DNA of 64,000 nt from Emcibacter sp. (lineage in GTDB: Bacteria > Pseudomonadota > Alphaproteobacteria > Sphingomonadales > Emcibacteraceae), in NCBI RefSeq assembly GCF_963675455.1, contig NZ_OY776217.1, positions 1-64,000 of the forward strand, read 5' to 3'. The notes under the pieces are model-generated. The model was not told where the DNA came from. It saw only the letters and a program-made list of their open reading frames with translations, and did no database searches. Positions 16,745-23,898 of the stretch are shown in pieces. The position numbers and the translations under genes are program-made. Numbering within the stretch: position 1 is the first letter of the stretch; each line of letters begins with the position of its first letter.

Positions 16745-18607
16745 TCAGTCTTTCAGCGCCTGGATCAGGCCATGCCCGTAGATATTATCAAAACCAGGTT
16801 GCCCAAGATCTATGGCGTTTTTCCTCAACACGTCCAGATATTCAGCATTCCAGTTCATCCCGTTGCGGCTGACCATGTCAGCCAATATGGCGCTGACAAA
16901 GGGCGCGGCAATCGATGTCCCGGTCTGGATATCATATCCGCCGCCGGCCCGAGCGGCAGGAATATCCACCCCCGGCGCGGAAAAGGCAACATGACGTCCC
17001 CGGTTGGCTCGCAAATAAACCTTCCGGGTGCCGTCCACTGCCGTCACGGCAATGACACCAGCATAGGCTGCGGGATATAACGGTTTTGCCACAGGCCCGC
17101 CATTACCAACTGCCGCCACAATAACACTCCCCTTCTCCCGGACACGCTGGATGGCGATTTCAAGAAGCTTGTTCGGCGGTCCGCTTAAACTCATGTTAAT
17201 CACCCGCACCTTCTGACGCACCAGCCAGTCCAGGGCCAGAATCAGGCTTTCTGTTGTTGCCGCGGTTTTACCAGAAGGCGTTTTGAAAAATACACTTGCC
17301 GCGAACAGTTTCGCACCGGGTATCAGGCCACGAAATACACCTTGCTCGTCACCCACAAGAATTGAGGCAACTGCTGTGCCATGTTCCTGCGGACGAGATT
17401 GTTTATACTGCACCAGATCATTTGTAATGATATCTCCACGGAGAAATGCTGAATGTTCCCGATCCACCAAGGTATCAATCAGCCCTATTTGAATATTCCC
17501 GCCGTTTTCTACAGCTAAATCCAGATTACCGGAGTAACCCACCTGTTGGACTAATGTTGCAGGCTGATCCGGATTTTCACTTTCCGGTAAAAACAGATGG
17601 TTCAGATCTACGTCGACGTCTTCATTCTTTTCAGATATCCCCGCAGCCAGATCCTCCAGCTTTCCGTCTTCGACAGTTTTCAGCCTAACCAGAACCAACC
17701 CGAGGCCGTCAAGATACTGACTATCCTCGATTCTCAGGTCATTGTCCCTGTTTTCAAATTCAGTGCCTTTTTCCACCAAAATCAGAAGCTCGTCCGCAAC
17801 GGCCTCAAAACCATCCTCATCAGAAATTTCGCGGAAATCCCGCAAGCGCTCGGCCAGGTTGCCGGCAAACTCTGAGGATATCCCCTTTTCATTCAGAGCA
17901 CGACCTGGATGATCGTGGTCCTCACTGTCGGCTTTTTCAGCGGCTTTCTGAGCATCATGTGCAGCCTTCTCAGTAACTTTTTCAGCTTCTTCAGCCGCTT
18001 TCTCCGATTGTTTAGCCGCCCTCTCGGCAGCCTTTTCCAATTCTTCCGCTACTTTTTCAGCAGCCTTTTCCGCCGCCTCTGCGGCATCCTCAGCAGCCTT
18101 TTCTGCGGCTTCTTCAGCCTCCTGTGCCGCCTGCTCCGCCGCCTCTTCTGCGGCTTCCTCGGCCTCCTGTGCCGCCTGCGCCGCCGCTTCTTCTGCGGCT
18201 TCCTCGGCCTTCTGTGCCGCCTGCTCCGCCGCTTCTTCTGCGGCTTCCTCAGCTTCCTGAGCCGCCTGCTCCGCCGCTTCTTCTGCGGCTTCTTCAGCCT
18301 CCTGTGCCGCCTGTTCCGCAGCTTCTTCTGCGGCTTCTTCAGCCTCCTGTGCCGCCTGCTCCGCCGCTTCTTCTGCGGCTTCTTCAGCCTCCTGTGCCGC
18401 CTGTTCCGCGGCTTCTTCTGCAGCTTCTTCAGCCTCCTGTGCCGCCTGTTCCGCGGCTTCTTCTGCAGCTTCCTCCGCCGCCTTCTCAGCCTCTTCCTCG
18501 GTATCGGTGGCAGAGGCATTTTGCTCAGGCATGAGAAATAGACATGTTGCTCCTAAAAGAGCAACACACAGAAACCTTGCAATTGAGAACGGTCTAAATT
18601 TTATCAT
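16745..18607 (-). CDS. Secreted subtilisin-family (S8) protease with long Ala/Glu repeat region
   Basis: The 620-residue protein has a signal region (VALLGATCLFLMPEQNASA), then about 160 residues of near-perfect 15-mers of the type AAQEAEEAAEEAAEQ (about 36-200). A 170-residue linker precedes the S8 domain with Asp in IGLIDT (about 377), His in HGTAVAS (about 409) and Ser in GTSIAAP (about 564). The repeat should form a long charged helix, perhaps a spacer or coiled-coil contact. It is divergent from an ECF sigma operon and has its own copy of the shared GGAAT-N17-CGTTA element. The secreted 11-mer Ala/Glu protein nearby suggests the two may interact. Function of the pair unknown. Confidence 0.9.
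   Translation of the reverse strand: MIKFRPFSIARFLCVALLGATCLFLMPEQNASATDTEEEAEKAAEEAAEEAAEQAAQEAEEAAEEAAEQAAQEAEEAAEEAAEQAAQEAEEAAEEAAEQAAQEAEEAAEEAAEQAAQEAEEAAEEAAEQAAQKAEEAAEEAAAQAAQEAEEAAEEAAEQAAQEAEEAAEKAAEDAAEAAEKAAEKVAEELEKAAERAAKQSEKAAEEAEKVTEKAAHDAQKAAEKADSEDHDHPGRALNEKGISSEFAGNLAERLRDFREISDEDGFEAVADELLILVEKGTEFENRDNDLRIEDSQYLDGLGLVLVRLKTVEDGKLEDLAAGISEKNEDVDVDLNHLFLPESENPDQPATLVQQVGYSGNLDLAVENGGNIQIGLIDTLVDREHSAFLRGDIITNDLVQYKQSRPQEHGTAVASILVGDEQGVFRGLIPGAKLFAASVFFKTPSGKTAATTESLILALDWLVRQKVRVINMSLSGPPNKLLEIAIQRVREKGSVIVAAVGNGGPVAKPLYPAAYAGVIAVTAVDGTRKVYLRANRGRHVAFSAPGVDIPAARAGGGYDIQTGTSIAAPFVSAILADMVSRNGMNWNAEYLDVLRKNAIDLGQPGFDNIYGHGLIQALKD
18110..18510 (-). repeat. 45-bp coding tandem repeat (15-residue Ala/Glu unit)
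   Basis: About nine copies of a 45-bp unit encode AAQEAEEAAEEAAEQ-like 15-mers. Copies differ mainly at synonymous positions, so the repeat has expanded recently or is homogenised. It remains in frame throughout, and copy number may vary between strains. Both opposite-strand frames also stay open because of the periodicity; these are shadows. Confidence 0.9.
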
Positions 18608-18709
18608 AAAGCCCTTACTCTACCTTCACTTTGTCACAGTCCTTATTCCACACTATATTGTAGTCAAATATAAATTTACAAATTCTTACAAAGAATATCC
18701 TCAGTTAAT

Positions 18710-18736
18710 TAACGTCCGAGAACTTATTTTTATTCC
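18710..18736 (-). promoter_or_regulatory. ECF-type promoter of the subtilisin gene
   Basis: On the minus strand GGAAT (18732-18736) and CGTTA (18710-18714) are separated by exactly 17 bp, identical to the elements at 18842 and 20268. Transcription would begin near 18700, about 93 nt before the start codon. The rest of 18608-18878 is AT-rich and holds no gene. Confidence 0.72.
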
Positions 18737-18841
18737 CTGGAAGCGGGAACGGCTTTCAACTCAACATCAGCCTGCAAATATGAGGTCAAGACAGGAAATA
18801 CGATGAAAATACACCTCAAACCATTTTTTTAACATATCTAT

Positions 18842-18868
18842 GGAATAAACCGGCTGATTAAAACGTTA
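18842..18868 (+). promoter_or_regulatory. ECF-type promoter of the sigma/anti-sigma operon
   Basis: GGAAT (18842-18846), 17 bp, CGTTA (18864-18868). The predicted start site, 6-8 bases after the -10, falls on or next to the ATG at 18879, so the message may be leaderless. The GGAA..CGT shape is typical of ECF promoters, and the position predicts autoregulation by the sigma factor. Confidence 0.72.
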
Positions 18869-18878
18869 GAGATACTGA

Positions 18879-19415
18879 ATGGACACTACACCTGAACAAT
18901 GGCGGGATGGAATCGTTGCCCTGCTACCGCGGCTCAGACGGTTTTCCTTTGCACTCACAGCTTCGGCTGCGGATGCCGATGACTTGTTGCAAGCCACCGT
19001 TGAAAAGGCTTTGTCCAGATACGAACAGTTTGAACCAGGAACAGATCTGGACAAATGGTTGTTCAGAATGTGCAAAAACCTATGGATCGATGAATGGCGG
19101 TCACGCCGGGTCAGGGGACCAAGTGTTGACCCCATGGATTTCAGATCAGAAATACAGGTGGATGGGGAAAAACTACTCCAGGACAAAGTAAGTATGCTGG
19201 AGGTCCGCGAAGCAATGGACAAATTAAGGGATGATCAGAAAGTGGTACTCGCTCTTGTTGCCATCGAAGGATATTCCTACAAGGAAGTGTCCAACTTTCT
19301 TGATGTGCCGATTGGCACAGTCATGAGCCGCCTCGCCAGGGCCCGCAGCGCCTTGCAGGACATTCTGAGCAAACCGCAGGTGAAAAAGGAAAAAGGAGCC
19401 GACAATGCATATTGA
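18879..19415 (+). CDS. ECF (group 4) RNA polymerase sigma factor
   Basis: This 178-residue protein has sigma region 2 (about 10-80, with DADDLLQATVEKAL and WLFRMCKNLWIDEWR) and region 4 (about 110-165, with VEGYSYKEVSNFLDVPIG-like HTH and MSRLARARSAL); no region 1.1 or 3 is present. It redirects RNA polymerase to a small regulon. Its stop overlaps the anti-sigma start by 11 bases, so the two are co-translated. No Shine-Dalgarno is visible and the promoter abuts the ATG. The three GGAAT-N17-CGTTA elements nearby are its probable targets. Confidence 0.93.
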   Translation: MDTTPEQWRDGIVALLPRLRRFSFALTASAADADDLLQATVEKALSRYEQFEPGTDLDKWLFRMCKNLWIDEWRSRRVRGPSVDPMDFRSEIQVDGEKLLQDKVSMLEVREAMDKLRDDQKVVLALVAIEGYSYKEVSNFLDVPIGTVMSRLARARSALQDILSKPQVKKEKGADNAY

Positions 19416-20217
19416 TGATAAAATACTGACGGCTTACCTCGATAGTGAGCTTGGCGCCGAAGAAATGTCAAAGGTTGCCGAACAGGTAGAGAATAACCCT
19501 GAACTTGCCCGACAACTGGAACAAATGCACCAGACTGACAAAATTCTGGGTCAGGCTTACCGTGAAATTGATGACCGGCCTGTACCGGACAGTATTCTGA
19601 AGATGCTGGAGGCATTCCCCGAAGAACAGGCTGAAACAGCCGACACCCCCCGGAGCTTAACGGACACGGTTGTCCCCTTTAAACAGAAACAACCTTCTTT
19701 TTCCAAAACACCATTCTGGCAAATGGCGGTTGCCGCGAGCATCGCGCTTGTCATTGGCGTTGGTATCGGCCGCAGCTTTCTTACCCAGGGGCCATCCCCA
19801 CAGGAGCAGGCTACCGATTTTGCGGAAATCACCAGCGGCATTATTCGTCCCGGCAATGCCCTTTATGCCGCCCTGGAGGAACAACCAAGCACAGTCCCGT
19901 TCACAGCCGAAAATGACGAGGAAACCGTAATAACTCCCATACTGACCTTCCAAAGCGCCGATGATAAATACTGTCGCGAGTTCACCGTTACATCTCCCCG
20001 CTCGGGCACTCGAAATGTCGCCTGCCGCCATGATGGTGAGTGGGTCGTAGAGATCGCCATCGCCACTGGCGGGCACACCCTGGAAACTGCAGGAGACTAT
20101 CAAACAGCAACAGGGATCACCGGATCGGCCATTGATGATGTCATTGCCGGTCTGATCAAGGGAGAAGCCCTTGACACCGAACAAGAAGCACGGGTTATCA
20201 AACAACACTGGAACTGA
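19405..20217 (+). CDS. Transmembrane anti-sigma factor
   Basis: The 270-residue protein begins with a short helical cytoplasmic domain (MHIDDKILTAYLDSEL, about 1-80) of the anti-sigma type but without a clear zinc HxxxCxxC. One membrane helix follows (about 105-125, FWQMAVAASIALVIGVGIG), then a periplasmic domain of about 145 residues with two cysteines (YCREF, VACRHDGEW). It should hold the sigma factor at the inner membrane and release it on an envelope signal. The periplasmic part resembles no sensor I can name. Confidence 0.88.
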   Translation: MHIDDKILTAYLDSELGAEEMSKVAEQVENNPELARQLEQMHQTDKILGQAYREIDDRPVPDSILKMLEAFPEEQAETADTPRSLTDTVVPFKQKQPSFSKTPFWQMAVAASIALVIGVGIGRSFLTQGPSPQEQATDFAEITSGIIRPGNALYAALEEQPSTVPFTAENDEETVITPILTFQSADDKYCREFTVTSPRSGTRNVACRHDGEWVVEIAIATGGHTLETAGDYQTATGITGSAIDDVIAGLIKGEALDTEQEARVIKQHWN

Positions 20218-20231
20218 CCGCTCCGGCGGTC
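20216..20231 (+). terminator. Weak hairpin after the anti-sigma gene
   Basis: GACCGC-TCCG-GCGGTC is a 6-bp perfect stem overlapping the stop codon, followed by TT and an AT-rich tract rather than a clean T-run. It could separate the sigma operon from the next promoter at 20268. Confidence 0.4.
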
Positions 20232-20267
20232 TTCCACTGCATCAATAATATTTTTTTGATTTTTCCG

Positions 20268-20294
20268 GGAATAAAAAACAACCCCCGCCCGTTA
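20268..20294 (+). promoter_or_regulatory. ECF-type promoter of the repeat-protein gene
   Basis: GGAAT (20268-20272), 17 bp, CGTTA (20290-20294), the same bases and spacing as the sigma operon and subtilisin elements. Transcription would start near 20302, giving a 155-nt leader to the ATG at 20458. The leader also contains a small ORF beginning at 20310. Confidence 0.72.
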
Positions 20295-20309
20295 TCTAGC
20301 TGAAGGACG

Positions 20310-20591
20310 ATGCTCAAGGAGCTTCTCGGGAAGATCCCCAGTGAAAGCAAGCATCCAGGTCTTTTAAGAAAATGGGTTTCAACAGGAAAATGTCCGGTAG
20401 AGGCATCACTCCTGAAAATCCAGGCAAAAATCAGAATTAACAAAGAGAGAAACAGACATGAATATTATTTCACGTATATCAATCTTCCTCTTCAGTCTTT
20501 TGTTTGCAGGTGGCCTGAGCTTGTCTGCCATGGCCCAGGTGGATGTGGACACATCTACCGATGTGAGCGGAGAAGTGGAAATATCTTCTGA
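20310..20591 (+). CDS. Possible upstream overlapping ORF in the repeat-protein leader
   Basis: A 93-codon frame starts with GAAGGACG before its ATG. It begins MLKELLGKIPSESKHPGLL and runs out of frame into the first 130 bases of the repeat-protein gene. The first 50 residues could be real; the remainder is forced by overlap. It may be a translational regulator of the downstream gene or simply chance. Confidence 0.22.
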   Translation: MLKELLGKIPSESKHPGLLRKWVSTGKCPVEASLLKIQAKIRINKERNRHEYYFTYINLPLQSFVCRWPELVCHGPGGCGHIYRCERRSGNIF

Positions 20592-21144
20592 CGATATTGT
20601 TCCTGAGGTTGAAAACGAGTTTGAACACGAAAACGAGTTCGAGCACGAAAACGAGTTTGAACATGAGTTCGAGCACGGAGACGAAACACGGGATACCGCC
20701 AAGCAGGCTCGTGAAGCTGCTAAAGATGCTGCCGAAGAAGCCCGTGAGGCTGCAAAAGACGCGGCAGAAGATGCCCGTGAAGCTGCAAAAGACTCTGCCG
20801 AGGAAGCCCGTGAAGCTGCAAAAGATGCCGCTGAGGAAGCTCGTGAAGCTGCAAAAGACTCTGCCGAGGAAGCTCGTGAAGCTGCAAAAGATGCCGCCGA
20901 GGAAGCCCGTGAAGCCGCAAAAGATGCCGCTGAGGAAGCCCGCGAAGCTGCTGAGGAAGCCGCCGAGGAAGCCCGCGAAGCTGCTGAGGAAGCCGCCGAG
21001 GAAGCCCAGGAAGCTGCTGAGGATGCCGCCGAAGAAGCCCGTGAAGCTGCTGAGGAAGCCGCCGAGGAAGCCCAGGAAGCTGCTGAAGAAGCTGCCGAAG
21101 AGGCTGAAGATGCTGCCAGGGATGCCGTTGAAGGCGATAGTTAA
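20458..21144 (+). CDS. Secreted Ala/Glu-rich 11-mer repeat protein
   Basis: This 228-residue protein has a signal peptide (FLFSLLFAGGLSLSAMAQ), an acidic EFEHEN repeat block (about 50-75) and then about 140 residues of 11-mers of the type AREAAKDAAEE ending near the C-terminus. An 11-residue period fits a long straight helix or hendecad coiled coil, reminiscent of group-3 LEA proteins, but this is only pattern similarity. It has its own copy of the shared ECF-type promoter and is followed by an outer-membrane barrel gene. Together with the subtilisin repeat it suggests a matched pair of periplasmic or surface helical rods. Confidence 0.82.
   Translation: MNIISRISIFLFSLLFAGGLSLSAMAQVDVDTSTDVSGEVEISSDDIVPEVENEFEHENEFEHENEFEHEFEHGDETRDTAKQAREAAKDAAEEAREAAKDAAEDAREAAKDSAEEAREAAKDAAEEAREAAKDSAEEAREAAKDAAEEAREAAKDAAEEAREAAEEAAEEAREAAEEAAEEAQEAAEDAAEEAREAAEEAAEEAQEAAEEAAEEAEDAARDAVEGDS
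20704..21128 (+). repeat. 33-bp coding tandem repeat (11-residue Ala/Glu unit)
   Basis: About twelve copies of a 33-bp unit encode AREAAKDAAEE, drifting to AREAAEEAAEE in the second half. Lys in the first half and Glu in the second change the net charge along the rod. The array stays in frame. Confidence 0.85.
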
Positions 21145-21168
21145 AATTCGGCCCTATGCCAATCACTA

Positions 21169-21198
21169 TGTGGACAGCCCGCTCGCGGGCTGTCCACA
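21169..21198 (+). terminator. Strong GC hairpin between repeat protein and barrel genes
   Basis: GTGGACAGCCCG (21170-21181) and CGGGCTGTCCAC (21186-21197) form a perfect 12-bp stem with a CTCG loop; an outer T-A pair makes 13. No T-run follows, so it may stall, stabilise or partially terminate the message ahead of the barrel gene rather than act as a full terminator. Confidence 0.55.
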
Positions 21199-21285
21199 AA
21201 AGCGATCCAGAAACGCCGTCCGTAAATAGCCGGACGTCTAATAACATATAAGAAAATACAGTTTTAATTTCCAAGGAAACGAAAA

Positions 21286-22203
21286 ATGACAAAATACGCT
21301 ACATGTAATCTGTTAATGGCCACTTCTTTGATCGCCCTGATCGCCACTCCGGCACTGGCCAAAGACGATAACCCCCTCTCCCTTTCACTGGAAGTCGGCG
21401 CGGAATATGATAGCAACATCACAGTTGACGCGACCGATGTGACAAGTCGGCAGGGAGACGAATCAGCCCTTCTGGGTGGCTCCGTGAGCTATGATTTTGT
21501 CAAAACCGACAAAATGAAATTCAAGGCCGGATACAGTTTTTCCCAAAGCCTGCATCAGGACCTGACAGAATTTGACCTGCAGATTCACGGCGCCAGCCTG
21601 GAAGCCGGCACAAAAGTCGGCGATGTGGACCTGGGCCTGGCTTATCGCTACTACAACATCAGCCTGGGTGCAGAATCTTTCCTTGAAATGCACAGCGTCA
21701 ACCCCACTGTATCTACCCTGATCGGCACTAAAGTTTTGGTCACCGGCGGATACGAATATCTGAAACAGGATTTTAAACAGACGAACCTTCTGGAGCGTAA
21801 TGCCGACCGCCACAGCGGCAATACAAAGATCTATTTTCTTCTGGGCAACGGCCGGACTGTCAATGTGGGCTATAAACTGAGCAAGCATGATACCGTCGCA
21901 GAGGACCTGGTGTACTGGGGTCATACCTTTGACGTAGGCCTCAAGCTTCCCGTTAACATTGTGGAAGATGCTATTTTCCGTACCCGCTATCGTTACCGCC
22001 AGAAAGATTACTCCAATATCGACCTGGACCTTGGCGAGAAGCGCGGGGACAAGCGGCACAATATCCGGGCAAGTCTGGAAGCGCCTTTTTTTGAAAAATT
22101 TACCGGCAAACTTGAATATGAATACACCGACTCAAGCTCCAATCTCCAGAGCCTGAATTACGACAATCATCTGGTCACCTTTACGGTCACCTGGAAACTC
22201 TAA
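21286..22203 (+). CDS. Outer membrane beta-barrel protein
   Basis: This 305-residue protein has a signal peptide (LIALIATPALA), then alternating aromatic/polar strands throughout (VGAEYDSNITV, GGSVSYDF, LGLAYRYYNIS, KLEYEYTDSS), ending in VTFTVTWKL, an outer-membrane sorting terminus. The YDSN opening is seen in barrel domains of surface-assembly modifiers and exopolymer ports, but no TPR or plug is present. AAGGAAACG precedes the start. Its position behind the secreted Ala/Glu protein suggests it may export, anchor or be guarded by it. No exact family assigned. Confidence 0.83.
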   Translation: MTKYATCNLLMATSLIALIATPALAKDDNPLSLSLEVGAEYDSNITVDATDVTSRQGDESALLGGSVSYDFVKTDKMKFKAGYSFSQSLHQDLTEFDLQIHGASLEAGTKVGDVDLGLAYRYYNISLGAESFLEMHSVNPTVSTLIGTKVLVTGGYEYLKQDFKQTNLLERNADRHSGNTKIYFLLGNGRTVNVGYKLSKHDTVAEDLVYWGHTFDVGLKLPVNIVEDAIFRTRYRYRQKDYSNIDLDLGEKRGDKRHNIRASLEAPFFEKFTGKLEYEYTDSSSNLQSLNYDNHLVTFTVTWKL

Positions 22204-22211
22204 GTCAAAAA

Positions 22212-22261
22212 CCGGGGTGTAAAAAGTATTTCTGCAAAGGAAATGATTTTTTGCGCCCCGG
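22212..22261. terminator. Bidirectional terminator between barrel gene and meta-pathway operon
   Basis: CCGGGG (22212-22217) pairs with CCCCGG (22256-22261). Pairing continues inward through TGTAAAAAGT with ATTTTTTGCG, giving a stem of about 16 pairs before two mismatches and a further short stem. It lies between convergent genes ending at 22203 and 22278 and carries A/T tracts on both sides. Confidence 0.75.
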
Positions 22262-22277
22262 CTGATCTCCGGCCCGG

Positions 22278-23048
22278 TTATTTTACGCTAAAATTCACCC
22301 GCCCCATTTTTTCGGCTTCGAGGCGGACGTTCATGCCGGGCTTCAGGGCCTCGGCCGCCGTGGCGCCGCCGGCCATGACCACCCAGCCTGCTTCCAGTCG
22401 GCCACCGGCTTCCGCCACCAGTTTTGACGCCCCGGCCAGGGCCCGGGCCGGATTGCCCAGAATGGCCGCCGTCGATCCCATCTGAACCGGCTTTCCGTCA
22501 AAACACATGGCCATACCCAGATTGGAAAAATCCATATCCGGCGAGCACCAGCTGCCCAGCACATAGCTGGAGGTGGAGCTGTTGTCGGCCACCACATCGG
22601 GCAGGTTAAACTTGAAATTCTCATAGCGGCTGTCGATGATCTCCAGCGCCGGTGCGACCGCCCCGACCGCCTGCAGGGCCCGGGCCGGGCTGACGATCCC
22701 CTCCAGCGGTTCCTTCAGCAGGAAACAGACCTCCGGCTCGACCCGCGGATGAACATAATGAGCAAGGTCGATCTCGCCGCCGTCCTCGACCAGCATGACA
22801 TCGGTCAGGCGGCCCCAGATCATCTCGTCCAGCCCCATCTGGATCATCTTGGCCCGGCTGGTAAAGCCCATCTTGACGCCGACCTGGACCTCGCCACGGT
22901 CATAGCGGCGCTGCAAGGACAGGGCCTGCACTTCATAGGCCTGCTCCAGGGTCAGGTCATGACCTGTTTCAGACAACTGGGGAATGGCCGTGGCGGTGCG
23001 GGCGGCATCGTCGACAATCCTGGCGACGGCTTCAAGGTCAATACTCAT
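22278..23048 (-). CDS. dmpH: 4-oxalocrotonate (2-oxo-3-hexenedioate) decarboxylase
   Basis: This 256-residue enzyme of the hydratase/decarboxylase family matches DmpH/XylI, including VGVKMGFTSRAKMIQMGLDE and WGRLTDVMLVEDGG, with acidic metal ligands in HPRVEPEVCF and ALEIIDSRYENF. It decarboxylates the keto form of 4-oxalocrotonate to 2-hydroxypenta-2,4-dienoate, usually in complex with the DmpE hydratase encoded two genes upstream. It overlaps dmpD by ATGA and is the last gene of the meta operon. The DmpI tautomerase that normally makes its substrate is not found in the window. Confidence 0.9.
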   Translation of the reverse strand: MSIDLEAVARIVDDAARTATAIPQLSETGHDLTLEQAYEVQALSLQRRYDRGEVQVGVKMGFTSRAKMIQMGLDEMIWGRLTDVMLVEDGGEIDLAHYVHPRVEPEVCFLLKEPLEGIVSPARALQAVGAVAPALEIIDSRYENFKFNLPDVVADNSSTSSYVLGSWCSPDMDFSNLGMAMCFDGKPVQMGSTAAILGNPARALAGASKLVAEAGGRLEAGWVVMAGGATAAEALKPGMNVRLEAEKMGRVNFSVK

Positions 23049-23893
23049 TTGGAGATCTCCTCACATAAAAAATCAGTCACAAGCCGGTTAAACCTGTCGG
23101 CCTGTTCTATCTGGGTCCAGTGCCCGCAGCGTCCGTAAACATGGAGCTGGGAGTCACTGATCAATTCATTAAACCTGATGGCATTTGACGCCGGAATAAC
23201 CTTGTCCTCCCGGCCATGCACAATCAGGGTCGGCCGGGTAATGGACGCAATGTCCTGCTCCCTTTGCGCCAGGCTGTTGACGCCTTCCTGCCGGGGGGCC
23301 GGAAACATGCTGCGATAACTTTCCTGAACACCGGGCCGGATGGAGGCCTGATAGCGAAGTTCCGCCAGATCGTCATTCAGCAGGGACCGGTCAAAGGCAA
23401 ACAGCTCCATCAGGGCCTTCATATTGGCGACCGACGGCTCATACCCCCAGACCGCGTCAAGACCGGGGGTCAGGTCGAACTCAATGCCAACTGCCCCCAT
23501 CAGCACAAGCTTTTCCACCCTCCCGGGATGACGGATGGCCAGCGCCAGCGCCAAAGCCCCGCCAAAGGAGTTTCCGACCAGCGACACCCTGTCCAGTTCC
23601 AGGGCATCCAGAAAGCCCGTGATATGGGACAGCCAGTAGTCCAGGGTGTAAATGCCGGTCTCGTCCCCGGGGCGTTCCGTATAGCCAAAGCCGGCAATGT
23701 CCGGTGCAATGACCCGGAACCGTTCCGCCAGCGCCGGTATCGTCAGGCGCCAGTTTGCCCAGGCGGACACCCCCGGACCGGAGCCATGGATCAGCACCAC
23801 CGGTGCTTTCCCCGCCTGCCCCGTGCCGGCATCGTGATAATTGGTCTGCAGCCCCGCGGCCCTGATGCTGTTGCCTATTTCCGGATTGGACAT
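23045..23893 (-). CDS. dmpD: 2-hydroxymuconic semialdehyde hydrolase
   Basis: This 282-residue alpha/beta hydrolase of the meta-cleavage-product type has S109 in GNSFGG, D230 in HGREDK and H258 in GRCGHW, with the oxyanion segment HGSGPG (36-41). It hydrolyses the C-C bond of ring-cleavage products. With the dehydrogenase DmpC also present, both branches are covered: methyl-substituted products leave through the hydrolase, unsubstituted through the dehydrogenase (known for the family). Spacing to dmpE is 5 bp. Confidence 0.92.
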   Translation of the reverse strand: MSNPEIGNSIRAAGLQTNYHDAGTGQAGKAPVVLIHGSGPGVSAWANWRLTIPALAERFRVIAPDIAGFGYTERPGDETGIYTLDYWLSHITGFLDALELDRVSLVGNSFGGALALALAIRHPGRVEKLVLMGAVGIEFDLTPGLDAVWGYEPSVANMKALMELFAFDRSLLNDDLAELRYQASIRPGVQESYRSMFPAPRQEGVNSLAQREQDIASITRPTLIVHGREDKVIPASNAIRFNELISDSQLHVYGRCGHWTQIEQADRFNRLVTDFLCEEISK

Positions 23894-23898
23894 ATTCC

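Noticed and set aside
18110..18510. CRISPR-like regularly spaced repeats
   Set aside because: Units are contiguous, translate as Ala/Glu 15-mers and have no unique spacers; no cas genes.
17909..18541. Open frames opposite the subtilisin Ala/Glu repeats (Phe/Cys/Leu-rich plus-strand protein, Arg/Lys-rich minus frame)
   Set aside because: They exist only because the 45-bp repeat is in frame in every reading frame; no ribosome site, no family, and the true gene has signal peptide and catalytic motifs.
18608..18660. GGAATA on the minus strand near 18640 as the subtilisin promoter
   Set aside because: No CGTTA follows at 17 bp; the element at 18710-18736 matches the other two promoters exactly.
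20597..21292. Alternate plus frame and opposite-strand frame through the 33-bp repeats
   Set aside because: Same cause: periodic low-complexity DNA. The frame chosen has a signal peptide and ends sensibly.
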